Shown here: positions 1-8,554 of the stretch, piece by piece
Numbering within the stretch: position 1 is the stretch's first letter
How the letters are laid out: each line of letters starts with the position of its first letter
Source of the DNA: Arhodomonas sp052060015
GTDB taxonomy: Bacteria > Pseudomonadota > Gammaproteobacteria > Nitrococcales > Nitrococcaceae
Reading direction: 5' to 3'
Length of the DNA stretch: 64,000 nt
Assembly (NCBI RefSeq): GCF_052060015.1
Contig: NZ_JBPODZ010000012.1
Location: forward strand, 1-64,000
Position numbers and translations under genes: made by a program
The notes under the pieces: generated by a model
Database searches by the model: none
Told to the model about the DNA's origin: nothing
The model's input: only the letters and a program-made list of their open reading frames with translations

Positions 1-86
1 CTCGGAGTTACTGCATTATCAGCGTCGGCGGTGCGCCGCTCTCGGTGCTGAAGCACTACATCGAGCAACAGGAAGCGCCGGAGTGA
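1..86 (+). CDS. tnpA: IS200/IS605-family transposase TnpA, 3' fragment
   Basis: The gene enters from the left edge and stops at TGA 84-86. The 27 visible residues include SVGGAPLSVLKHYIEQQ, which I recognise as the conserved C-terminus of single-strand Y1 transposases of the IS200/IS605 family. The catalytic HUH and tyrosine motifs lie outside the window, so activity cannot be judged. A short perfect hairpin follows about 40 bases downstream, as expected near the right end of such an element. No tnpB follows; the next gene is an unrelated nitroreductase, so this looks like a tnpA-only (IS200-like) copy. Confidence 0.75.
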   Translation, partial: RSYCIISVGGAPLSVLKHYIEQQEAPE

Positions 87-123
87 TCGCGCTGCGCGCC
101 ATGCGCCGCTTCACCACCCCCTA

Positions 124-138
124 AGCCGCATAGCGGCT
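124..138 (+). repeat. Right-end hairpin of the IS200-like element
   Basis: AGCCGC (124-129), loop ATA, GCGGCT (133-138) form a perfect 6-bp stem just downstream of the transposase stop. IS200/IS605 elements carry subterminal hairpins that TnpA recognises instead of terminal inverted repeats. The position fits; the exact cleavage site cannot be set from one end. Confidence 0.5.
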
Positions 139-212
139 ATAGGCGGAGCACTGCGGCGCGGATTGGTAGTGCAAGATCAGGGGATGGTCACGGTAACAAG
201 GGAGTCAGGGTG

Positions 213-1196
213 ATGAGCGACGCGCCGGATGACGAGAAGACCTCCACTGCCCGTTTGCAGACGCTGCTTGAGCCGGTCACCCGGGCGCCGTCCAGCCACA
301 ACACCCAACCCTGGAGGTTCCGTATTCGAGATGGCGTCATTGAGCTGTATGCGGATCGCACCCGGGCGCTGCCGGTGAACGACCCGGAGGATCGGGAGCT
401 GACTATCAGCTGCGGCTGTGCGTTGATGAACCTGCGGGTGGCGGCGGCGCAGGCAGGCCTTCGGGTGGATTGCACGCTGCTGCCAGAAGCGGAGGACGAG
501 GACCTGTTTGCCCGAGTCTCCTTGCAGCCGGGGGAGGCGGAGGCCTCGGCGGCCGATGCCGGACTGTTCCCCGCCATCGATATCCGGCGCACGTTCCGGA
601 AGCGTTTCTCTGACGGCGACGTCCCGGCAGATGTGCTGGAACCGCTTTCCCGCGCGTCGGAGGCGGAGGGTGCCTGGCTGCATGTGGTGGAGCCTGACGA
701 CCAACGCCATGGACTCGCGGCGCTGGTGGCCGAGGGCGACGGCATCCAATGGTCGGACCGGCATTGGCGCCGGGAGCTCGCCGCGTGGATGCACCCGCGG
801 CGGCGTGGTGACGGGCTGACGGTCCCGGGGCTGGTGGCTCCGTTCGCCCAGGCCGTGGTCCGCACCTTTGATATGGGCAACGGTGTCGGTGCCAAGGACC
901 GGGAGCTCGCGGATGCCTCTCCGGTGCTGGCGGTCCTCGGCACGGGTGGGGACGGCGTCGCGGACTGGCTCCATGCCGGCCAGGCCCTGGAGCGGTTGCT
1001 GCTCACCGCCGCCGGCGCGGGGCTGCAGGCTTCCTATCTCAATCAACCGGTGCAGGTGGCCTCCCTGCGGCCTAAACTCCAGCACCTGCTCGGCCGGGAC
1101 GGATTCCCTCAGGCGGTCCTGCGCCTGGGCTACCCGATGGAGGAGCTACCCGCTGCGCCGCGCCGTCCCCTCGAGGCGGTGATCGATCCCTCCTGA
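213..1196 (+). CDS. Acg-like nitroreductase-family FMN oxidoreductase
   Basis: A 327-residue protein with nitroreductase-fold signatures: SSHNTQPWRF near residue 30 (the FMN phosphate-binding segment of the family), then DRTRALPVNDPEDREL and CGCALMNLRVAAAQAGL. The length and the R-T-F-R-K-R segment in the middle fit the Acg group (named after mycobacterial Acg) rather than short NfsB-type nitroreductases. The likely role is flavin-dependent redox chemistry or flavin sequestration in the cytoplasm; the substrate is unknown. A GTG lies directly before the ATG chosen here, and AAGGGAG at 198-204 could serve either. It is monocistronic and convergent with the TlpA-like gene. Confidence 0.75.
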   Translation: MSDAPDDEKTSTARLQTLLEPVTRAPSSHNTQPWRFRIRDGVIELYADRTRALPVNDPEDRELTISCGCALMNLRVAAAQAGLRVDCTLLPEAEDEDLFARVSLQPGEAEASAADAGLFPAIDIRRTFRKRFSDGDVPADVLEPLSRASEAEGAWLHVVEPDDQRHGLAALVAEGDGIQWSDRHWRRELAAWMHPRRRGDGLTVPGLVAPFAQAVVRTFDMGNGVGAKDRELADASPVLAVLGTGGDGVADWLHAGQALERLLLTAAGAGLQASYLNQPVQVASLRPKLQHLLGRDGFPQAVLRLGYPMEELPAAPRRPLEAVIDPS

Positions 1197-1286
1197 GCTG
1201 GCGGGAACGATCTGGGCCATGCATTCCGAAGGGGCGTCATCGCAGGGAGGACGTTCCCCATGGGGTCGCGCTGGCGCTGGCCGGAT

Positions 1287-2099
1287 TCAGCGCCCTGCGT
1301 CCAGCTTGTCCAGGGACTGCTGCAGCGTCGCGCGGGAGAGCTCGCCGAGGTGCACGTCGGCGAGCTTTCCGCTGGCGTCGTAGAACAGGGTGGTTGGCAG
1401 CCCACCGGCGCCGACGGTTTCGCCGAGCTCGCGGTGGCGGTCCATGAGGACGTTGTCCAGGCCCAGTCCCTCGTTGTCCAGGTAATTACGGATGGTCCCC
1501 GGACCTTCGCCCTGGTTGGCGAATACGAAGGTGATATCGGTGCGCTGGCGTTGCGCGGCCTCGAGCACCGGCATCTCGCGGCGGCAGGGCGGGCACCAGG
1601 AGGCCCAAAGATTCACCACCAGGGGTTGCTCCGAGAGCTCCGCCAGGGTCACGGTTTTGTTGTTTAGCGTGGTCATTTCCGTGGCCGGCAGCGCCCGGCT
1701 CTCGGACTCGATCATGGTGATGACGCCCGCCGTCAGTCCCCAGGTCAGGCCGCCGGCGAACAGGGCATTGGCGAGCGGCCGGCACTTCACGGGCGCCTGC
1801 CAGAGCCGCCAGGCCAGGAAGGGGGCGGCGGCGAGCCCACCCCAGACGGGCAGGAAGCCGCCGTCGCGGATGTCGAGCATCCCTAGCCAATCCTGCTGGT
1901 ACTGAGGCAGGTAGCGCACCACGAAGGCGATGCGGGCGGCCGCCAAGCCGATAAGCAGCGCGTCCACCAGGAGGTGGGCCACCCGCTCCTCGGGCCGCCG
2001 GGCACTCGCCCAGGCGGTGAGCAGTGCCACGGCCAGCGCGCATGCGAGGAGTAGCTGACCAACCGAGATGGCTATCGGCCCGATGGCGGTCGAGAGCAT
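1287..2099 (-). CDS. Membrane-anchored TlpA-like thioredoxin with Lgt-like N-terminal domain
   Basis: 270 residues. The first ~125 form several membrane helices whose pattern (AARIAFVVRYLPQY, then GGFLPVWGGL) resembles prolipoprotein diacylglyceryl transferase but is far too short to be a complete Lgt. The C-terminal half is a TlpA/ResA thioredoxin domain with the redox motif WCPPC at about residue 168 and the cis-proline loop GGLPTT. The thioredoxin domain should sit in the periplasm and reduce or isomerise disulfides, for example during cytochrome c maturation or copper handling. It starts 20 bases after the stop of the P-type ATPase upstream on the same strand, so the two are probably co-transcribed. 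Confidence 0.8.
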   Translation of the reverse strand: MLSTAIGPIAISVGQLLLACALAVALLTAWASARRPEERVAHLLVDALLIGLAAARIAFVVRYLPQYQQDWLGMLDIRDGGFLPVWGGLAAAPFLAWRLWQAPVKCRPLANALFAGGLTWGLTAGVITMIESESRALPATEMTTLNNKTVTLAELSEQPLVVNLWASWCPPCRREMPVLEAAQRQRTDITFVFANQGEGPGTIRNYLDNEGLGLDNVLMDRHRELGETVGAGGLPTTLFYDASGKLADVHLGELSRATLQQSLDKLDAGR

Positions 2100-2118
2100 C
2101 AGCGCTCCTCCCGGCGCA

Positions 2119-4851
2119 CTATACTGCGTGGCGGTCCAGCCGGGGCCGCAGCACCGCCTTTTCCGCCTCCACCATCAGCAGCAGTGCAATGCCGAAGCCA
2201 ACCACCCGTAGCCATTCGGCGGCGCCCATGGCGGTGGTGCCGAAGAGGTATTGCAGCGGCGGGGCGTAGGTGAAGGCGAGTTGCAGCGCCACCAGCGCGG
2301 CGATGGCGAGTAGCACCGGCCGGCTGCCGAACAGGCCGCGGCGGCTGAGCACCGGCTCGAGGACATGGCGGCTGTTGAAGAGATAGAACATCTCTCCGAC
2401 CACCAGGGTGTTGATGGCCACCGTTCGTGCCAACGGCACATCGGCCCCCTGCCATTCGATCATCCAGGCATAGTGGCCGAAGGTGCCGATCAGCAGCAGC
2501 GCGGAGACGAACAGCACTCGCCAGATCAGGAAGCCGGTGAGCAGGGGGACGCCGGGCGGTCGTGGCGGCCGTGCCATCAGCCCCGGCTCCGGGGGTTCGA
2601 AGGCCAGCGCCAGGGCGAGGGTCACGGCAGTGACCATGTTGACCCATAGGACCTGGACCGGCTCCAGGGGCAGGGCGAGGCCCAAGAGCACGGCCGCGAC
2701 GATAGTGAAGGCCTGGCCGCCGTTGGTGGGGAGGATGAAGAGGATGGCCTTCTTGAGGTTGTCGTAGACCGTGCGGCCTTCCTCGACGGCGTGGGCGATG
2801 GAGGCGAAGTTGTCGTCGGCGAGGACCATCTCCGAGGCCTCCTTGGCCGCCTCGGTGCCCTTCACGCCCATGGCCACGCCCACATCGGCGCGCTTGAGCG
2901 CCGGGGCGTCGTTGACGCCGTCCCCGGTCATGGCCACGACCTGGTTGTCCGCCTGCAATGCGGTGACCAGGCGCAGCTTGTGCTCCGGGGTGGTGCGGGC
3001 GAACACCGCCACTTCCCGGGCCCGTTCTCGCAGGGTGTCGTCGTCCAGGTCGTGGATCTCGTGGCCGGCCAGGGCCCTGTCGGCACCCTGCAGGCCGAGC
3101 GCCTCACCGATGGCCCGGGCGGTGGCCAGGTGATCGCCGGTGATCATCCGTACCCGAATGCCCGCCTGCTGGCACTCGGCCACCGCATGGATCGCCTCCT
3201 CCCGGGGCGGATCGATGATGCCCACCACGCCGAGCAGTGTGAGGCCGCCATCCAGATCGTCGAAGGTGAGCTCGATGTGCTCCGCTGGTACCGGGCGCAT
3301 GGCGACCGCGAGTAGTCGCTGGCCGTGGCCGGCCACCTCGTCCATGCGGCGGTGCCAGCGTTCGGGGTCCAGGGGGGCGTCCTCGCCGTTCAGGGTGCGT
3401 TCCCGAGCACACAGGGCGAGCACCGCCTCCGGGGCGCCTTTGACCAGGATCCGCGCGTGGCCCTCGTGGTCGTGGTGCAGGGTGGCCATGAATTTGTGGG
3501 CGGAATCGAAGGGGATGACGTCGGTGCGCGGTTCGGAGCGGTTGCGTATCTTGGGGTCGAGGCCGGCCTTCAGCCCGGCGGTGATCAGCGCCGCCTCAGT
3601 GGGTTCGCCCTCGATTTGCCAGCGGCCCTGCTCGCTCTGGTAGCCGTGGGCATCGTTGCAAAGGACCACGGCGTTGAGCAGCTCCCAGAGCACCGGGTGC
3701 TCGTCGGGTTCCACCTCGATGTCGCGCTCGTCCAGGCAGAAGCCGCCCACGGGCTCGTAGCCTACGCCGGAGACGTTGTAGTGGCGCTCACCGGTGATGA
3801 TCTCCTGGACGGTCATCTCGTTGCGGGTCAGCGTCCCGGTCTTGTCGGAGCAGATCTCGGTCACCGAGCCCAGGGTCTCCACCGCCGGGAGCTTGCGGAT
3901 GATCGCGTTGCGCCGGGCCATGCGCTGCACCCCGATGGCGAGGGTGATCGTCATGATTGCCGGCAGCCCCTCGGGGATGGCGGCCACCGCGAGGCTGACC
4001 GCGGCCAGGAACAGCACCATGGGGTCGCCGCCGCGGGCGAGCACCCCAAAGGCGAAGGTGGCGGCGGCGAGGACGATGATGGCCCCGCTCAGCCAGCGCC
4101 CGAACTGGGCCACCTGGCGGAGCAGGGGCGTGGTCAGCTGCTCCACCTCCGAGAGCATGGCACTGACCCGGCCTATCTCGGTGGCCGCGCCGGTGGCGAC
4201 CACCACGCCCAGGCCGCGCCCGAAGGTCACCAGCGAGCCCGAATAGGCCATGGCGCTGCGATCGCCCAGCGGGGCGTTTGTGGCTACCGGTGCAATGGAT
4301 TTCTCCGCGGCAACGGATTCACCGGTGAGCACCGCCTCGTCGATGCGCAGGTTGCGGGCCTCGATGAGCCGCAGGTCGGCGGCCACCCGATCGCCGGGCT
4401 GGAGCAGGACCACGTCGCCGGGCACCAGGGTCTCGGCGTCCACCGTGCGGCGGTTGCCGTCGCGCAGCACCGTGGCCCGGGGCGAGAGCATGCCGCGGAT
4501 GGCGTCCATGGCCTTCTCGGCCTTGCCCTCCTGGAGGAAGCCGATGAGCGCGTTGATGAGCACCACGCCGAGGATGACGCCGGTATCCACCCAGTGCTGC
4601 AGCGCGGCAGTGCCCGCGGCAGCGGCGATCAGGATGTAGATGAGGACGTTGTGGAACTGCCGCAGAAAGCGCCGCAGGCCACTCTCCCGCGCCTGTTCCG
4701 CCAGGCGGTTCGGTCCATGGCGCGAGAGCCGGGCGGCGGCCTCCTCGTCGTTGAGCCCGTCCCGAGCGGATTTCAGCCGATCCAGGGCCTCGGACGCCTC
4801 CAAGGCATGCCATACGCTTGCGTCGCGATCCGGTGATTCCTCGGCCGCCAT
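2119..4851 (-). CDS. P-type cation-transporting ATPase (type II, Ca2+/cation class)
   Basis: 910 residues, typical for type II pumps. It has an N-terminal cation-ATPase domain, the actuator motif LTGES near residue 175, a PEGLP motif in the fourth membrane helix, the phosphorylation motif SDKTGTLT near residue 335, the hinge TGDGVNDAP near residue 642, and a C-terminal block of membrane helices. PEGLP with this layout places it among SERCA/PMCA-like and bacterial Na+/Ca2+/Mn2+ exporters rather than heavy-metal CPx pumps (no CPC motif, no N-terminal metal-binding domain). The ion is not readable from sequence. It lies downstream of the giant oxidoreductase and upstream of the TlpA-like gene, all on the minus strand. 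Confidence 0.9.
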   Translation of the reverse strand: MAAEESPDRDASVWHALEASEALDRLKSARDGLNDEEAAARLSRHGPNRLAEQARESGLRRFLRQFHNVLIYILIAAAAGTAALQHWVDTGVILGVVLINALIGFLQEGKAEKAMDAIRGMLSPRATVLRDGNRRTVDAETLVPGDVVLLQPGDRVAADLRLIEARNLRIDEAVLTGESVAAEKSIAPVATNAPLGDRSAMAYSGSLVTFGRGLGVVVATGAATEIGRVSAMLSEVEQLTTPLLRQVAQFGRWLSGAIIVLAAATFAFGVLARGGDPMVLFLAAVSLAVAAIPEGLPAIMTITLAIGVQRMARRNAIIRKLPAVETLGSVTEICSDKTGTLTRNEMTVQEIITGERHYNVSGVGYEPVGGFCLDERDIEVEPDEHPVLWELLNAVVLCNDAHGYQSEQGRWQIEGEPTEAALITAGLKAGLDPKIRNRSEPRTDVIPFDSAHKFMATLHHDHEGHARILVKGAPEAVLALCARERTLNGEDAPLDPERWHRRMDEVAGHGQRLLAVAMRPVPAEHIELTFDDLDGGLTLLGVVGIIDPPREEAIHAVAECQQAGIRVRMITGDHLATARAIGEALGLQGADRALAGHEIHDLDDDTLRERAREVAVFARTTPEHKLRLVTALQADNQVVAMTGDGVNDAPALKRADVGVAMGVKGTEAAKEASEMVLADDNFASIAHAVEEGRTVYDNLKKAILFILPTNGGQAFTIVAAVLLGLALPLEPVQVLWVNMVTAVTLALALAFEPPEPGLMARPPRPPGVPLLTGFLIWRVLFVSALLLIGTFGHYAWMIEWQGADVPLARTVAINTLVVGEMFYLFNSRHVLEPVLSRRGLFGSRPVLLAIAALVALQLAFTYAPPLQYLFGTTAMGAAEWLRVVGFGIALLLMVEAEKAVLRPRLDRHAV

Positions 4852-4931
4852 GTGCCTCCCCGTGGCCCGGCCGTGCTGGGCCCGTTAGTCGGTTCGATGC
4901 AGTGCAACATAACTCGCCGCGGGCAGCGGTG

Positions 4932-7900
4932 TCATCCACCGCTAGCGGCGGACTCCCGCTCGAAGACATAGTCCAGCCAGTGACTGGCGAGGCGGTCGGT
5001 GAGGCGGTTCTGCTGCTGGCGGGCGGAGAGGTTGTCGATGTCGATCCACGACAGGGGCTGATCCTGGCCGGCGCAGGTGAACACGGGGCGCGTCCGCTCG
5101 CCGGTCTCCGGGTCCACCTGCCACTGCAGGCACTGGGCGCAGACCCCTTTCAACATGCACTGCATGGGCGCGCCCACGGTGCCGAAGGCCTCCGCGCCAG
5201 GGGCGAAGTAACCGGCCAGATCCCGCTCCAAGGCAGTCTGGAAGCCCTTGAGCAGGCCAGTGCCCCCCATGACCATGATCCGGTCGACGTCGCTCAGCGG
5301 GATGCCGCCGGATTCCGGCACGATCTCGCCATCGCCGTAGCGGCGCACCAGATCCAGCATATCGGTGGCCACAAGGCTCATATCCTGGGACCGGCGGGCC
5401 TCGATGCGGGGCTCGGAGGCGGTGCACCAGATGACCTGGTCGGCGCCGGCCTCCAGCTCCTCCTGGTGGTCCACGTCGGCAGCGCTGCCGAAGGCGGCGA
5501 CATAGAGCACCCGGTTGCCGGCGGCGCGCAGGGCGGCGCCAATGTCGAGCATCACTGCCGCCCCCCAGCGCCCGGCCACCACCATGATGGTCTTGCCCGT
5601 GGGCATGTCCGTGGGGGCGCCGGTGGGGCCCATGAGCACCAGCGGATCACCCGGTTCGAGGCGGCCCACCAGGCGCGGGCCGGTGCCCCACTGCAGCACC
5701 ATCAGGCGGATGCAGTCGCCGTCCACGCCGGTGCCGCTCACCGTCAGCAACGGCACCTGCAGGCGGGTGTCCGCCACCACCGGGCTGGTGGACTCAAAGG
5801 TTTGCAACCGGAAGAACTGACCGGCCCGGAAGTTGCGCGCCGCCAGTGGCGCGTGGACCCAGACCTCGGTCATCGCTGGGTTGTCGCGGTTGACCGAGAC
5901 CACCCGGGCGGTGAAGGCGTCGTCCATGGTGGCCAGAAACGCCTCCGTCGGCGCCGCCTCGGGGGAGAGGGCGAGCGCGGAGCGTAATACCTGGGGGTAG
6001 CTGCGCTTGGCCGAGGCGATGGCCTTGACCACGCTGCCGTTGAAGGCCGGATGGGTATCGCCGATAAAGCTCACGTGCCGGCCGTCGTCTTCGTAGGAGG
6101 TGAACGGGCCGAACTCCCGGGACTTGCAGTGATCGGCGTCCTCCACCGGTTGCAGGCCCTCGCGGTGGGCCACGTGGGGCAGGAAGTGGTTGCCGTTGAG
6201 CGCGAAGGTGCGCGGGTATTCGCGCTCGTAGATGGTGTTGGGCACGGTGCCGGCGGCCACGAAGATGGCCCGCGCGGGGAGAGTGACCTCCTCGCCGGTG
6301 GCGAGCCACCGCCCCTCGACACGGTCCATGCGCCGGCAGACCAAGGACTTTACGTGCTGGTGCTCGTCGACGTCGGCGTATAGGGGCTCGAGACCCTCGG
6401 CATAGTACAGGCCTTCTTCCATGGCCTTGGTGAGCTCCTCGTGGTTGCGGGTGTAGGCCGGCGAGGCGTTCATGCCCTTGCGGTAGGCGATGGTGACGCC
6501 ACCCCATTGCCGCAGCAGGGCCACGAAGTCCGGGCTCTCGCTGGCAGCGGCGGCGCGTTTGCGCTCGGCGCGCACGGCGCGCCCGTGCTCGAGGAACTCC
6601 GTGAGGATATCCCGGTCCTCGTCACTCAGGCCGGCGGTAACGCGCTCCTCGCCCCAGGCGGTGGTAAGGGTCTCGTAGCGGTGCAGGACCTTCTCCACCT
6701 GGCGGATGTAGTAGGCCTGGACCTCCGTGGCGGTATCCACGCCGGTGAGCCCGCCACCGATGATCACTGCCGGTAGCCGCACCTGCAGGTTGGCCAGGCT
6801 CGAGGCCTTGCCCGCGCCGGTGAGCTGTAGCGCCATGAGGAAGTCGCTGGCCTGGCGCATGCCGCGGGCGAGGCTGTTGCCCATGTGCAGCACCCGGGGC
6901 AGCCCGGCCCCGGTGGCGATGCTGACGTGATGGAAACCGAGCCGCCAGGCGTCCTCCAGCGTGACCGTGCCGCCCAGGCGGGCGCCGCCATAGACCCGGA
7001 AGTTGGGTCGGCGGGCGAGGGTTAGGTAGATGAGCTTGAGGAAGTTCTTGTCCCAGCGCACGGTGATGCCGTACTCGGCCACGCCGCCGAAGCCCATGAG
7101 GATGCGCTCGTCCAGGTCCTCCACCAGATCCGACCAGCGCTCGACAGGGCGCTCGAGGAGCTCGTTTGGCAGGGGCTCGATCTTCAGCCCGTCGATGCCC
7201 ACCACGGTGCAGCCGCCCTGGGTGAGGTGATGGGCCATGGTGAAGCCCGCCGGGCCCATGCCTGCGACCAACACCCGGCGGCCGTTGTCTGGCGCCGGCA
7301 GGTACTGCTCCGCGCGCAGCGGGTTCCAGCGGGTGAGCAGGTGATAGATCTCCACGCCCCAGGGTAGGTCCAGGACGTCGGTGAGGCAGCGGGTCTCGAT
7401 CTGGGGGATATCCACCGGGTCCTGCTTCTGGTAGATGCAGGCCTTCATGCAGTCGTTGCAGATGCGGTGGCCGGTGGCCGGGATCATGGGGTTGTCCACC
7501 ATGGCCGCCGCCAGCGCGGCCAGGGTGCGCCCGTCGCGCTTCAAGCTGTGCATCTCCGAGATCTTTTCCTCCACCGGGCAGCCGGTGAGGGTATTGCCGA
7601 GGGGGTCCTCCTTGAGCCCGAGCTCCGGGCGGCCCTTCTTCTCGGGGAAGCCCTTGGAGCAGAAGTCGCCATCGTGGTCGTGACAGTAGATGCAGTAGTG
7701 GACCTCGGAGTGCACCTGGCGGGCATCGGCGCGGCCGTCGGTGAGCGAGAACCCATCCCGGCGTCGCAGGCGTTCCTCCGGGGCGGTCTCCGAGCGGGCG
7801 GCGTCATGCGTATGCACCAGCGCCACCAGATCCTCGTGGTTGACCCGCTGGGGCAGCCGGAAGCTCGCCCAGTCGGCGACGCCGGCGGCCCCCGGGTCTT

Positions 7901-8414
7901 GGCGGGCGAGCTTGCACCAGGCGGTGACCGCCCCGATAGCCTCGGCGTTGGCGTCGCTGTCGTCCAGCAGTGCCATGGCGTAGGCGGCGATGCGGCGTTC
8001 GCGGTCGCCGTCGTGGTCGGCGCTGGCCTGTTCCAGCCAGTCGCCCAATGTCTCCAGGGATTGCTCCACCGGCCGGCGGTGCTTTTTCACCCGACGCTGA
8101 ACGTACTCCTGCTTGAAGGCCATGACCACGTCATGAGACAGGGTGGCGGCACGCGCCCGGTCCACCGCCGCCTCGATACCGAAGGCGCCGGCAATGAAAT
8201 CCTCCACCGCCGGCCCCAGGGCGAGTAGGAGATCGCTGGTCTCGGTGGCGGAGAGCGGCTCGCCGGTGCGGTAGTGCGCCAGGCGTTCATCGAGACTTGG
8301 ATCCTCGGTGGCGAGGTGTTCGCGGAAGCAGCGGTCGAGGCGTTCCAGCCCCGCCGGGGTCTGCAGGTCGGCGAAGCTCAGTTCGAAACGGGCGAGTGCG
8401 GCATCAAGGCTCAT
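4932..8414 (-). CDS. Giant Fe-S flavoprotein: GltD-like oxidoreductase fused to a PyrK/FNR-like reductase
   Basis: About 1160 residues. An N-terminal region of unknown fold (~220 residues) is followed by cysteine clusters CIYCHDHDGDFC and ICNDCMKACIYQ that resemble the two 4Fe-4S clusters of the glutamate synthase small subunit. Next is an FAD/NAD(P)-binding pyridine-nucleotide oxidoreductase domain (VLVAGMGPAGFT, later IIGGGLTGVDTATE). The C-terminal ~300 residues look like a ferredoxin-NADP reductase/PyrK domain (GQFFRLQ; VVAGRWGAAVMLDIG) ending in CMLKGVCAQC plus a distal cysteine for a 2Fe-2S cluster. It probably passes electrons between NAD(P)H, flavins and an unknown partner. I chose ATG 8414; an in-frame TTG at 8468 would add 18 residues. 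No specific function is assigned. Confidence 0.75.
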   Translation of the reverse strand: MSLDAALARFELSFADLQTPAGLERLDRCFREHLATEDPSLDERLAHYRTGEPLSATETSDLLLALGPAVEDFIAGAFGIEAAVDRARAATLSHDVVMAFKQEYVQRRVKKHRRPVEQSLETLGDWLEQASADHDGDRERRIAAYAMALLDDSDANAEAIGAVTAWCKLARQDPGAAGVADWASFRLPQRVNHEDLVALVHTHDAARSETAPEERLRRRDGFSLTDGRADARQVHSEVHYCIYCHDHDGDFCSKGFPEKKGRPELGLKEDPLGNTLTGCPVEEKISEMHSLKRDGRTLAALAAAMVDNPMIPATGHRICNDCMKACIYQKQDPVDIPQIETRCLTDVLDLPWGVEIYHLLTRWNPLRAEQYLPAPDNGRRVLVAGMGPAGFTMAHHLTQGGCTVVGIDGLKIEPLPNELLERPVERWSDLVEDLDERILMGFGGVAEYGITVRWDKNFLKLIYLTLARRPNFRVYGGARLGGTVTLEDAWRLGFHHVSIATGAGLPRVLHMGNSLARGMRQASDFLMALQLTGAGKASSLANLQVRLPAVIIGGGLTGVDTATEVQAYYIRQVEKVLHRYETLTTAWGEERVTAGLSDEDRDILTEFLEHGRAVRAERKRAAAASESPDFVALLRQWGGVTIAYRKGMNASPAYTRNHEELTKAMEEGLYYAEGLEPLYADVDEHQHVKSLVCRRMDRVEGRWLATGEEVTLPARAIFVAAGTVPNTIYEREYPRTFALNGNHFLPHVAHREGLQPVEDADHCKSREFGPFTSYEDDGRHVSFIGDTHPAFNGSVVKAIASAKRSYPQVLRSALALSPEAAPTEAFLATMDDAFTARVVSVNRDNPAMTEVWVHAPLAARNFRAGQFFRLQTFESTSPVVADTRLQVPLLTVSGTGVDGDCIRLMVLQWGTGPRLVGRLEPGDPLVLMGPTGAPTDMPTGKTIMVVAGRWGAAVMLDIGAALRAAGNRVLYVAAFGSAADVDHQEELEAGADQVIWCTASEPRIEARRSQDMSLVATDMLDLVRRYGDGEIVPESGGIPLSDVDRIMVMGGTGLLKGFQTALERDLAGYFAPGAEAFGTVGAPMQCMLKGVCAQCLQWQVDPETGERTRPVFTCAGQDQPLSWIDIDNLSARQQQNRLTDRLASHWLDYVFERESAASGG

Positions 8415-8554
8415 GGGTTCGGTGTCTTTCGGGGGTTCGGGGGTGGCGGCATTGCAAGTCGAGGCCAAGCATGGTGGCGCCGTGGGCGCTCATCAAGGCA
8501 GACGGCGTAGGGTTTTCCCCTCGCGTGCCGGCAGGGGTATCCTTGATCGGCTCT

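Noticed and set aside
3325..4836. 503-codon open frame antisense to the P-type ATPase
   Set aside because: The ATPase on the minus strand has all family motifs; the opposite frame is His/Gly/Ala-rich low-complexity sequence typical of high-GC mirror frames.
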